This document shows positions 1 to 6,943 of a stretch of 9,820 bases of DNA, piece by piece. Both the position numbers and the translations under genes were made by a program. The notes beneath the pieces were generated by a model. The model made no database searches. It saw only the letters and a program-made list of their open reading frames with translations, and was not told the DNA's origin. Numbering within the stretch: position 1 is the stretch's first letter; each line of letters begins with the position of its first letter. The stretch is from Chloroflexota bacterium (GTDB lineage: Bacteria > Chloroflexota > Dehalococcoidia > Dehalococcoidales > UBA2162). The stretch is taken from contig JACPSA010000077.1 of NCBI GenBank assembly GCA_016193545.1, positions 1 to 9,820 of the forward strand, read 5' to 3'.

Positions 1-37
1 CATCGAGTAGTCTGACATTTCAACAATTCGGAAAGTC

Positions 38-460
38 CTAGGCTCTGGTCTGCCTCCTTCGCCTCTTCTCGCCCACTCTAAGACGGGCAAGTGAACGGCG
101 CAGTGCCGCTTCAGCCTGAGCCATATCGACATCGGGAGTACGCCGGCTAAGCTGTTCTTGAGCCCGACGCTTGGCTTCCTCAGCCCGAGCAATATCAATT
201 TCCTCAGCCCTCTCCGCCGTGTCAGCCAGAACGATAACCCGGTCCGGACGCACTTCAAGAAAGCCGCCGGAAACAACCAGAGAGAACTCCTCCCTCCCCT
301 TCTTCACCCGCAGTTCGCCCGCCTGTAATGTCGTCATCAGCGGGGTATGGTGAGGGAGTATTCCCAGCTGTCCTTCAACACCAGGAGCAATGACAGCATC
401 TACCTCCTCTGAATAGAGGACACGCTCAGCAGTAACAATATCAAGCTTTATACTGGACAT
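38..460 (-). CDS. atpC: F1Fo ATP synthase epsilon subunit
   Basis: Epsilon subunit of the F1 central stalk, 140 residues, a normal length. It couples gamma to the c ring and can inhibit ATP hydrolysis. The N-terminal beta-sandwich (about 1-85) carries the family pattern around G30-P40 (GQLGILPHHTP) and the SGGFLEV stretch near 64-70. The C-terminal part (about 86-140) is a charged helical hairpin ending in a very basic tail (RRRR at 133-136). Residues 88-93 read IDIARA, matching the IDxxRA ATP-binding motif described for bacterial epsilon subunits. It starts with ATG only 4 bases after the atpD stop (TAAGGTAATG), so translation is probably coupled to atpD. It is the last atp gene visible. The 37 bases beyond its TAG stop show no terminator. 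Confidence 0.97.
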   Translation of the reverse strand: MSSIKLDIVTAERVLYSEEVDAVIAPGVEGQLGILPHHTPLMTTLQAGELRVKKGREEFSLVVSGGFLEVRPDRVIVLADTAERAEEIDIARAEEAKRRAQEQLSRRTPDVDMAQAEAALRRSLARLRVGEKRRRRQTRA

Positions 461-464
461 TACC

Positions 465-1856
465 TTATGCCCCCAGTTTCTTGGCTGCCTCCACCGCTTC
501 CTCTATCGGCCCAACCATATAAAAGGCTTGCTCCGGTAGGGCATCATGTTTGCCTCCCAGAATCTCCTTAAAGCCGCGCACCGTCTCCGCTACCGGCACA
601 TACCTGCCCGGTCTGCCGGTAAATACCTCGGTAACAAACATTGGCTGGGAGAGGAACCTCTGTATCCGACGGGCTCGACCCACCGTGAGCTTATCCTCTT
701 CACTAAGTTCTTCGATACCCAGAATGGCAATTACATCCTGGAGATCTTTATAGCGCTGTAACACCTGTTGCACGCCACGGGCTACCCGATGGTGCTCTTC
801 CCCGACAATATTGGGGTCAAGTATCCGCGAGGTTGAGGTCAACGGGTCAACCGCCGGGTACAGACCCTGCTCAGCAATAGACCTTTCTAGAGCAATAACC
901 GCATCAAGGTGACCGAAGGTGGTGGCGACTCCAGGGTCAGTATAATCATCAGCCGGCACATAAACCGCCTGAAATGAGGTTATCGAACCCTTCTTGGTGG
1001 AGGTAATCCTCTCCTCCAGGTCACCGACCTCGGTAGCCAGGGTAGGCTGATAGCCCACCGCCGAAGGCATACGTCCCAATAGCGCGGACACTTCCATACC
1101 CGCTAGGGTATAGCGATAAATATTATCGATAAACAGCAAAACATCCTGCCGTTCAATATCACGAAAGTATTCCGCCATCGTCAGTCCGGTTAGTCCCACA
1201 TTGAAGCGGACCGCCGGCGGTTCATTCATCTGACCGAAAACGAGGACGGTTTTATCAATCACCCCGGAGGACTTCATTTCATGCCACAGGTCATTGCCCT
1301 CACGTGACCTTTCCCCGATGCCAGCAAAAACCGAGAAACCACCGTGTTCCGTAGCAATATTGCGGATAAGCTCCTGAATAATAACCGTCTTACCTACCCC
1401 AGCGCCTCCGTAGGCACCCACTTTACCACCTTTGGTAAAAGGGCTAATCAAGTCGATAACCTTGAGTCCCGTCTCCAGCATCTCAGTAGAAGTCTCCTGT
1501 TCCTCGAGTGTCGGCGGAGCGCGATGAATTGGCCAGTGCTCTTCAGTTTTAACTTCGCCGAGGTTGTCCAGAGGCACACCGAGAACATTAAACAGGCGAC
1601 CCAGCGTGGGCCTGCCCACTGGCACACTGAGCGGTGCGCCGGTATCTACCGCCTCGGTACCCCGCGCCAGTCCTTCGGTTGGTGCTAATGACAGACAGCG
1701 CACCCAGTTGTTGCCAATATGCTCCTGGGCCTCGAGCATAATCTTTTCACCATCACTCATCACCTCGATAGCGTTGAAGAGTGCCGGTAGAGCCTCCGGT
1801 GGAAACTCGACATCGACTACTGTTCCTATTACCTGAACCACTTTACCTTTAGCCAC
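465..1856 (-). CDS. atpD: F1Fo ATP synthase beta subunit (catalytic)
   Basis: Catalytic beta subunit, 463 residues, full length. It makes or hydrolyses ATP at the alpha/beta interface of cytoplasmic F1. Visible motifs are the P-loop GGAGVGKT (150-157, K156, T157), the GERSREG segment with catalytic glutamate E182 and R183, the Walker B region LLFIDN (240-245), R248 in NIYRYT, the adenine-contact tyrosine Y333 in LYPAVDP, and the C-terminal lever EELSEED (382-388, usually DELSEED). The start codon is GTG, preceded by a perfect AGGAGGT ribosome binding site that overlaps the atpG stop. The gap to atpG is 11 bases and to atpC 4 bases. IYRYT replaces the more common IFRFT, a conservative change. 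Identification is secure. Confidence 0.99.
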   Translation of the reverse strand: MAKGKVVQVIGTVVDVEFPPEALPALFNAIEVMSDGEKIMLEAQEHIGNNWVRCLSLAPTEGLARGTEAVDTGAPLSVPVGRPTLGRLFNVLGVPLDNLGEVKTEEHWPIHRAPPTLEEQETSTEMLETGLKVIDLISPFTKGGKVGAYGGAGVGKTVIIQELIRNIATEHGGFSVFAGIGERSREGNDLWHEMKSSGVIDKTVLVFGQMNEPPAVRFNVGLTGLTMAEYFRDIERQDVLLFIDNIYRYTLAGMEVSALLGRMPSAVGYQPTLATEVGDLEERITSTKKGSITSFQAVYVPADDYTDPGVATTFGHLDAVIALERSIAEQGLYPAVDPLTSTSRILDPNIVGEEHHRVARGVQQVLQRYKDLQDVIAILGIEELSEEDKLTVGRARRIQRFLSQPMFVTEVFTGRPGRYVPVAETVRGFKEILGGKHDALPEQAFYMVGPIEEAVEAAKKLGA

Positions 1857-1867
1857 AAGTACCTCCT

Positions 1868-2728
1868 CTAGCCAGTGAGCGCTGCAACCCCACCGGTGAT
1901 ATCAAGAAGCTCTTTGGTAATTGACTCCTGACGGGCTTTATTATACCTCAGAGTCAAGTCATCAACCAGTTCACCAGCGTTTTCCGTAGCATTACGCATG
2001 GCTACCATCCTGGCGGACTGCTCACTGGCGATAGACTCCAGAATAGCATGATAAATCTGCATTTCAACAAAGCGTGGCAACAGACTGCTCAACACCGCCG
2101 CCGGCCCCGGCTCATAGATATAATCTACATTCTGTCCTCCGGGTATGGACGCTGGTTCCACCGGCAATATCGGTTGTATGACCGGTTTCTGCGCTATCGT
2201 GGAGATAAACCGGGTATAGGACAAATAGACCGCATCAACAACACCATTAGTATAATCATCAATGATAATTCGGGATATGGGCAGGGTATCGAGCAAACCA
2301 GGCTGGTCACCAAGCCCGGTAAACTCAGCCCGGATATCCCGACGGTGCCGTCTCATGAAATCCAGACCCTTGCGACCCACACAAATAAGAGTAACCGGCG
2401 CGCTTTGCTCCAGGATAAAACTAGCCGCCCGGCGGTTAATACTCGTAATCAGTCCGCCACACAAACCACGGTCAGGCGTAATATGTACTATGGCTGCTCT
2501 GGTTACCGGCCTCCGTTGCAACAGGGGATGCGCTACCCTACTACTCTCAGGTAAAGCGGCTAAGTCGGCGATTACCTGATAAATCTTATCAGCGTACGGC
2601 CGCCCGGCCAGACCACGTTCCTGTGTCCGCCTCATCTTCGAAGTAGCAATCATCTCCATCGCCCGGGTAATCTTGCCTATGCTCTGAACACCCCGGATGC
2701 GGCGGCGGATTAAACGAATATTAGCCAG
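1868..2728 (-). CDS. atpG: F1Fo ATP synthase gamma subunit (apparent CTG start)
   Basis: Gamma subunit, the rotating shaft of F1, 286 residues when read from CTG at 2728-2726. The N-terminal helix then begins MANIRLIRRRIRGVQSIGKI, which matches the family's usual MANxxxIRRRI opening. The core carries TPDRGLCGGL near 84-93 and the C-terminal helix contains MRNATENAGEL and TLRYNKARQ. The first ATG in this frame (2659-2657) would delete 23 conserved residues of the coiled-coil shaft. An in-frame TGA lies just two codons upstream of CTG, and no ATG, GTG or TTG lies between them. The Shine-Dalgarno at 2735-2745 is well placed for CTG. It follows atpA by 39 bases and precedes atpD by 11. Function is certain. 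The start is well supported but unusual, and a base error changing ATG or GTG to CTG is possible. Confidence 0.95.
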   Translation of the reverse strand: MANIRLIRRRIRGVQSIGKITRAMEMIATSKMRRTQERGLAGRPYADKIYQVIADLAALPESSRVAHPLLQRRPVTRAAIVHITPDRGLCGGLITSINRRAASFILEQSAPVTLICVGRKGLDFMRRHRRDIRAEFTGLGDQPGLLDTLPISRIIIDDYTNGVVDAVYLSYTRFISTIAQKPVIQPILPVEPASIPGGQNVDYIYEPGPAAVLSSLLPRFVEMQIYHAILESIASEQSARMVAMRNATENAGELVDDLTLRYNKARQESITKELLDITGGVAALTG

Positions 2729-2734
2729 ATAACC

Positions 2735-2745
2735 TCACCCCCTTA
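2735..2745 (-). promoter_or_regulatory. Ribosome binding site that decides the atpG start
   Basis: The minus strand reads TAAGGGGGTGA, one base different from the full anti-16S complement TAAGGAGGTGA. Nine bases separate the G run from the CTG at 2728-2726. The site is about 75 bases upstream of the first ATG, too far to serve it, so it supports initiation at CTG. Confidence 0.8.
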
Positions 2746-2767
2746 AATTTTAGAACCTCATTTCAGG

Positions 2768-4282
2768 CTACTTTAACGCCATGGTCTGCTTAAACTGAGT
2801 AATAGCTGCCTTCAATGCTTCTCCAGTCGCCGCACTGATGTCTTTTTCTTTAATAATAGTCTCGCCTATCTTAGGATTATTCGCCTCTATAAACCGGTGG
2901 AAATTAATCTCAAAAGTACTAATCTGGTCAACAGCAACATCATCAAGGTAACCGTTAATAGCCGCGTAGAGAATCATCACCTGTTTATCTAACGGCATCG
3001 GGGTATACTGGGTTTGCTTTAAGACCTCGGTAATCCGCCGCCCGCGCTCAAGCTGAGACCGGGTTGCCGGGTCCAACTCCGAAGTACCAAACTGAGCAAA
3101 GGCAGCTAACTCGCGGTATTGAGCCAGCTCCAACCTGAGCCTACCAGCCACTTGCCTCATTGCCCTGGTCTGAGCCGAACTACCCACCCGTGATACTGAT
3201 AAACCAACATTCAGTGCTGGCCTTTGCCCCGCATTAAACAGGTCTGATTCCAGATAAATCTGACCGTCAGTAATAGAGATAACATTGGTCGGGATATAAG
3301 CAGATACATCACCGGCCTGCGTCTCAATAATAGGCAGCGCCGTCAGCGAACCGCCGCCATGCTCATCATCATACTTGGCGGCTCTCTCCAGCAAACGACT
3401 GTGCAAATAAAAGACATCCCCGGGATATGCCTCCCGCCCCGGCGGACGCCGCAGCAGCAGCGAAAGTTGACGGTAAGCCCAGGCATGCTTGGAAAGGTCA
3501 TCATAGACCACCAGAGCATCCTTACCCTGCTCCATAAATTCCTCACCAATGGCACAGCCGGCGTAAGGGGCTAAATACTGCAGTGCCACCGAATCAGAGG
3601 CATTAGCCGCCACGACAATAGTATGCTCCATGGCTCCATACTGTTCCAGGATAGCTACCACCCGTGCCACCCTGGAAGTCTTCTGACCGATAGCTACATA
3701 GATACAGATTAGGTCGCCGCCTTTCTGATTAATGATAGTGTCCAGAGTAATGGCCGTTTTCCCCGTGGAGCGGTCACCGATAATAAGCTCTCGCTGCCCG
3801 CGGCCAATCGGAATCAGGCTATCTATTGTTTTAATACCGGTTTGCACCGGGGTATTCACCGAATGACGCACAGCCACATTAGGAGCGATCCGCTCCAGAG
3901 GTCGGGTCTTCTTGGTTCTTATATCCCCTTTGCCATCCAGTGGACGACCCAGAGGGTCGACTACCCGGCCGATAAGACTATCGCCTACCGGCACCTCAGC
4001 AATCCGGCCGGTACAGCGTACCTCGTCCCTTTCTTTAATGGTAGTATAGTCACCAAGGATAACAGCCGCGACACTATCCTCCTCCAGGTTCATGGCAATC
4101 CCGATAATATTATTAGGAAACTGGAGCAGCTCATTATACTTAGCCGCAGCTAGCCCGTGAATCCTGGCAATACCATCACCTACCTCAATTACAGTACCGA
4201 CATCGACCATGGTCGCCGCCAGACCGAACTGCTCAATCTGCCGCTTAATAACAGAAACGATATCTTGCCCTCTTGTCGTCAT
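2768..4282 (-). CDS. atpA: F1Fo ATP synthase alpha subunit
   Basis: Alpha subunit, 504 residues, full length. It forms the non-catalytic nucleotide sites of F1 and supplies the arginine finger to the catalytic sites. The P-loop is GDRSTGKT at 169-176 (K175, T176), where most bacteria have GDRQTGKT, so S172 replaces the usual glutamine. Walker B lies at ALVVYDDLS (256-264). The arginine finger is R365 in LSVSRVG (361-367), and QFGTSELD is at 397-404. ATG at 4282 follows GGGGTGAGG at suitable spacing. It lies between atpH (97-base spacer with a hairpin repeat) and atpG (39 bases). The whole family pattern is intact. Confidence 0.99.
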   Translation of the reverse strand: MTTRGQDIVSVIKRQIEQFGLAATMVDVGTVIEVGDGIARIHGLAAAKYNELLQFPNNIIGIAMNLEEDSVAAVILGDYTTIKERDEVRCTGRIAEVPVGDSLIGRVVDPLGRPLDGKGDIRTKKTRPLERIAPNVAVRHSVNTPVQTGIKTIDSLIPIGRGQRELIIGDRSTGKTAITLDTIINQKGGDLICIYVAIGQKTSRVARVVAILEQYGAMEHTIVVAANASDSVALQYLAPYAGCAIGEEFMEQGKDALVVYDDLSKHAWAYRQLSLLLRRPPGREAYPGDVFYLHSRLLERAAKYDDEHGGGSLTALPIIETQAGDVSAYIPTNVISITDGQIYLESDLFNAGQRPALNVGLSVSRVGSSAQTRAMRQVAGRLRLELAQYRELAAFAQFGTSELDPATRSQLERGRRITEVLKQTQYTPMPLDKQVMILYAAINGYLDDVAVDQISTFEINFHRFIEANNPKIGETIIKEKDISAATGEALKAAITQFKQTMALK

Positions 4283-4301
4283 CTTATCTACCTCACCCCA
4301 T

Positions 4302-4365
4302 TATTTTCCCTCTCCTTTAAAGAAAAGGGAAAGGAACTATGTAAGAGAGGTTGCGCCTCTCTTTG
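4302..4365 (-). repeat. Double-hairpin repeat, copy A (atpH-atpA spacer)
   Basis: Two inverted repeats stand side by side. 4343-4350 and 4356-4363 form a perfect 8-bp stem with a 5-base loop (AAGAGAGG / CCTCTCTT). 4305-4318 and 4319-4332 form an imperfect 14-base palindrome with two mismatches (TTTCCC outside, CTTTAAAG at the centre). The arrangement and several short blocks are shared with copy B at 4961-5025 on the other side of atpH, which suggests two diverged copies of one REP- or MITE-like element. There is no U-tract, so it does not look like a terminator. In the mRNA it could stabilise ends or mark a processing site between atpH and atpA. Confidence 0.6.
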
Positions 4366-4379
4366 ACTCTCCGCCATGC

Positions 4380-4919
4380 TCACCTTCCTACCCCACTCAG
4401 CTCTTTTTTGAGCACTTCTAAGCGGCTGCGCGTGCTACCATCAATAAGCTTACCACCAATTCTAGCCACAACCCCACCAATCAAACCGGAATCGGTTGCA
4501 GGCTTGATAACTACCTTCTTACCGACTATTACCCCCAGACGTTCCCCCAACCTCAGCTTGTCCTCGTCATCAAGTGGAACGGCGGTAATAACCTCAGCCT
4601 GCTCAATACCGCGATAGTCATCTAATAATTGCCGGAAGTCATCGGCAATATGACCGATGATACTCAACCTGCCTTTAGCGACTAGCAAGTGAACCAAATT
4701 TAAGGCCAGGGGATTAATATCAGCAAACCGCTCGGTCAGTATCCTGACTTTATCATCAAAATGGAGCCTGGGATTCTCAAATAACGCCAGCAAATCAGCA
4801 TCTTCACCTAAGACAGCTATCTTACTCAGGTCAGATTGCCACCTATCCAGTTCCCCTCTCTCCAGGGCAAGCTCAAACGCTGCCCGCGCATAGCGTATTC
4901 CACTTTTCCTTTTCGCCAT
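4380..4919 (-). CDS. atpH: F1Fo ATP synthase delta subunit
   Basis: Delta subunit (OSCP homologue), 179 residues, normal length. It ties the top of F1 to the b-subunit peripheral stalk. The N-terminal helical bundle (about 6-105) opens with GIRYARAAFELALE, typical of the family. The C-terminal signature runs from L146 to L167 (LIGGVVARIGGKLIDGSTRS and following). The ATG at 4919 has only a modest upstream purine stretch (AGGGA), weaker than its neighbours. It is flanked by the two longest spacers in the operon, 126 bases before and 97 after, each holding a hairpin repeat, whereas the remaining operon gaps are short. Confidence 0.96.
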   Translation of the reverse strand: MAKRKSGIRYARAAFELALERGELDRWQSDLSKIAVLGEDADLLALFENPRLHFDDKVRILTERFADINPLALNLVHLLVAKGRLSIIGHIADDFRQLLDDYRGIEQAEVITAVPLDDEDKLRLGERLGVIVGKKVVIKPATDSGLIGGVVARIGGKLIDGSTRSRLEVLKKELSGVGR

Positions 4920-4960
4920 AATATTTCCCTAAAGACCGCCAGCTAAACTCACCATTACCT

Positions 4961-5025
4961 TAACCCTCTTCTTCAGAAAAGAGGCTAAAGAATACACTTT
5001 CAGAGGCTCAAAACCCCTCTCAATC
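4961..5025 (-). repeat. Double-hairpin repeat, copy B (atpF-atpH spacer)
   Basis: 4965-4970 and 4979-4984 pair as CCTCTT / AAGAGG, with further pairing possible inside the loop. 5002-5006 and 5016-5020 pair as AGAGG / CCTCT. Order, spacing and blocks (AGAGG...CCTCT, a short spacer, TTCYTT, then a CT-rich arm, GAGAGGG or GAAGAGGG, and AATGG on the minus strand) match copy A at 4302-4365, but the stems are more decayed. No ORF and no promoter are evident in the 126-base spacer. Confidence 0.5.
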
Positions 5026-5045
5026 TAGTGCCCGGCACAACAGCC

Positions 5046-5555
5046 TTAACCCTTCTTCAGGGTTGGACTTTCTGACAATACTTTATCGATAAGCTGGCGG
5101 TGTGCTTCCTTATCCAGAGAACGGCTGATAACCTTCTCGGCCGCCAGTATCGTCAGGTCGGCAAACTCCTTACGCAACTCATCAATAGCGTCATCTCTCT
5201 CGTGCTGAATCTCCACCCTCGCCCTTGCAATAAGGGCTTCACCCTCTCCCTTAGCCTCTTGCTGAGCGCGCTGCCTGACTTCTTCTCCGGTACGTACTGC
5301 TTGGGCGACTATCTCATGTCCTTCCTTACTGGCAGCCTCAATCCGCTTTTTAGTCTCTTCCTCAGCATGAGCTACCTGTTCCTTAATATGTTCCGTCTGC
5401 TCCATGCTTTCCTTAACCCTCTTAGAACGCTCATCGAGCATCTTCAAAATCGGCTTATAGGCAAACAGATACAGCAGCCCAAAGAAGATAACAAAATTGA
5501 CAACTTGCGCTATCAGAGTTGGCAGACTTATACCAAGACCAGCCAGACCCTCCAT
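5046..5555 (-). CDS. atpF: F1Fo ATP synthase b subunit
   Basis: Subunit b of the peripheral stalk, 169 residues. A single N-terminal membrane helix (about 10-33, LPTLIAQVVNFVIFFGLLYL) is followed by the typical YKPILKMLDERSKRV hinge and a long charged coiled coil (about 37-150), rich in E, K, R, A and Q. The C-terminal segment (about 130-160, LTILAAEKVISRSLD) is the delta-binding region. ATG at 5555 is preceded by GAGAGGTGATAGA, a good ribosome binding site. Only 21 bases separate it from the stop of the small ORF upstream. Only one full-length b gene is present, so the stator is expected to be a b homodimer. Confidence 0.97.
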   Translation of the reverse strand: MEGLAGLGISLPTLIAQVVNFVIFFGLLYLFAYKPILKMLDERSKRVKESMEQTEHIKEQVAHAEEETKKRIEAASKEGHEIVAQAVRTGEEVRQRAQQEAKGEGEALIARARVEIQHERDDAIDELRKEFADLTILAAEKVISRSLDKEAHRQLIDKVLSESPTLKKG

Positions 5556-5576
5556 TCTATCACCTCTCAGACCGGG

Positions 5577-5687
5577 TTACAGCGTTCTAAGTACCGTTGA
5601 AATTATTACCGCAACGATAGATATTACTCCCAGAATTACCAGGGAAAAAAGAATCGCTACGGACATAGGAATACCGTCTTGTCCCAT
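5577..5687 (-). CDS. Small single-helix membrane protein between atpE and atpF (unrecognised)
   Basis: A 36-codon ORF, ATG at 5687-5685 and TAA at 5579-5577. It begins MGQDGIPMSV and ends STVLRTL. Residues 8-31 are almost wholly hydrophobic (A, I, L, V, F, G, S), one membrane-spanning helix. The only charged residues are D4 and R34, so by the positive-inside rule the C-terminus should face the cytoplasm. AAAAAGGGGG lies 5 bases before the ATG, among the strongest ribosome binding sites in the operon. It starts 25 bases after the atpE stop and ends 21 bases before the atpF start, which is normal intra-operon packing. I do not recognise the protein. This slot holds the b' gene in operons that have one, so it could be a reduced b' keeping only its membrane anchor, or a new small Fo-associated protein. 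Both are inference. Confidence 0.65.
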   Translation of the reverse strand: MGQDGIPMSVAILFSLVILGVISIVAVIISTVLRTL

Positions 5688-5712
5688 AACAACCCCCTTT
5701 TTAATAGCTTCA

Positions 5713-5943
5713 CTATACAATCATGGCCAGGATGATGGCGATAATCAGGACATAAATCCCGATAGCCTCAGCGAAGGCAGTAACCAATATCATATTGGTC
5801 ATTATCGGGCCGCTTGCCTCAGGATTGCGGGATATTCCGGTCAGCGCCGAATAACCAATCAGCCCGATAGCCAGCGCTGGCCCCAGCATTCCCATTCCCG
5901 CCGCCATTCCCACCGCCAACATTTTCATTACTTCCGGTGTCAT
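5713..5943 (-). CDS. atpE: F1Fo ATP synthase c subunit
   Basis: Subunit c of the proton-driven rotor ring, 76 residues. Two membrane helices (about 8-35 and 48-75) are joined by the polar loop ISRNPEAS (37-44), which contacts gamma and epsilon. The ion-binding carboxylate is E59 in TAFAEAIGIY. The glycine-rich helix-1 pattern is present but partly replaced by alanine and methionine (GMAAGMGMLGPALAIG). At sites where sodium-type rings have Gln in helix 1 and Ser/Thr after the glutamate, this sequence has I26 and A60/I61, so proton coupling is expected. ATG at 5943 follows a perfect AAGGAGGTAGATA ribosome binding site, fitting the high copy number of c. It lies 28 bases after atpB. Confidence 0.98.
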   Translation of the reverse strand: MTPEVMKMLAVGMAAGMGMLGPALAIGLIGYSALTGISRNPEASGPIMTNMILVTAFAEAIGIYVLIIAIILAMIV

Positions 5944-5971
5944 TATCTACCTCCTTACTAATAATATTTTC

Positions 5972-6943
5972 TTATTGATGCTGAGCCGTCTCCTCATGCT
6001 CATGAGAAGTAACAGCCACAGTCAGAAATATCAGTGTCAGGCCACTAAAGATAAGCGCTTGAACGAAACCGACCAGCAATTCAAGCCCGTAAAAGGGCAA
6101 AGCGAAGAGAAAGGGAATAAGGAAAACGGCCATCAACAGCAGTATCTCACCAGCCGTCATGTTGCCGAAAAGACGAAGTGTAAAACTGATAATACGAACA
6201 AATTCACTCAACGCTTCGACGAGACCGATGAAAATATTGATAACCCCCATAAACATAGCATTCAAGCCGGCCATCAGCTTCCCTCTGGCCAACTGACGCA
6301 GACCTTCCAGAAACTGGCCTACATTAATGAATTTCCCCAGATATTTGAATCCCAACGACCTGAGACCAAAATAAGCCACAGAGATAAAAGACATCAGCGC
6401 CAGCGCCAAAGGCAGATTAATATCCGTATTGGCCGCTCGCAATAAATGGACTGACTCACCCTCACCGTTAGTAATAAGTATCGAGCCAAATCCCGGCAGC
6501 AGACTTAACCAGGCGTTAAAAGCAACCAGGAGAAAGATAGTGGCTACTATCGGAAAGAAACGGCGCCCATTTTTCTCGCCGGCAATCCTTTGGCAAAAAT
6601 CAAGCAGTGCCCCGAGAATAAATTCCAGCAAAGCCTGCCGTCTTCCCGGGACAATACTCAGCCGGCGGGTAACCACAAAAGAAAAGCCGACTAAGATGAC
6701 AATCGTAATCCAGGCAGCGACAATACTATTAGTAATCGGAAAGCCGAATAAGTGGAAAACCACCTCAGCCGGCAGCTCAGGATGCGGCTGAGATACACTA
6801 AGCCAGTCAGGTAATCCCACGTTACCGAGTATACTCTTACCCAGCGGACCAGTGGCAAAGCCGAGCAGAAAAAGTGCCAGAAAAGCAAGTAGGACTACAA
6901 TTAACAGAGGAAAGGAAAAACCAAGGCAGCCCCGTTTCGGCAC
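5972..6943 (-). CDS. atpB: F1Fo ATP synthase a subunit
   Basis: Subunit a forms the proton half-channels beside the c ring. It is 323 residues, longer than the roughly 240-270 of many bacterial forms. The extra length is mostly an N-terminal membrane helix (about 10-30) plus a linker (31-60) before the conserved HLFGFPITN start of the core. The essential arginine is R257 in FTLRLFGNMTAGE, with E266 nine residues later, matching R210 and E219 of E. coli, and Q295 lies in the last helix. The C-terminus is His/Glu-rich (HEHEE). The start codon is GTG and shares its G with the atpZ stop (TAGTG), so translation is probably coupled; GAGGG lies upstream at workable spacing. Confidence 0.97.
   Translation of the reverse strand: MPKRGCLGFSFPLLIVVLLAFLALFLLGFATGPLGKSILGNVGLPDWLSVSQPHPELPAEVVFHLFGFPITNSIVAAWITIVILVGFSFVVTRRLSIVPGRRQALLEFILGALLDFCQRIAGEKNGRRFFPIVATIFLLVAFNAWLSLLPGFGSILITNGEGESVHLLRAANTDINLPLALALMSFISVAYFGLRSLGFKYLGKFINVGQFLEGLRQLARGKLMAGLNAMFMGVINIFIGLVEALSEFVRIISFTLRLFGNMTAGEILLLMAVFLIPFLFALPFYGLELLVGFVQALIFSGLTLIFLTVAVTSHEHEETAQHQ

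Noticed and set aside
1..18. Possible start of another minus-strand gene after atpC (ATG at 18-16, reading MSDYSM to the edge).
   Set aside because: Only six codons are visible, there is no convincing ribosome binding site, and nothing identifies a product.
2048..2554. 168-codon plus-strand ORF.
   Set aside because: It is the antisense shadow of atpG, whose protein is clearly conserved.
4341..4365. The perfect hairpin between atpH and atpA as an intrinsic terminator.
   Set aside because: On the minus strand no T run follows the stem, and atpA downstream is an essential operon member, so termination here is unlikely.
5100..5600. 166-codon plus-strand ORF.
   Set aside because: It is antisense to atpF, and its leucine-rich look comes from the complement of coiled-coil codons.
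5975..6445. 156-codon plus-strand ORF, polar and Gln/Lys rich.
   Set aside because: It is antisense to the membrane protein atpB; the polar composition is the expected mirror of hydrophobic codons.
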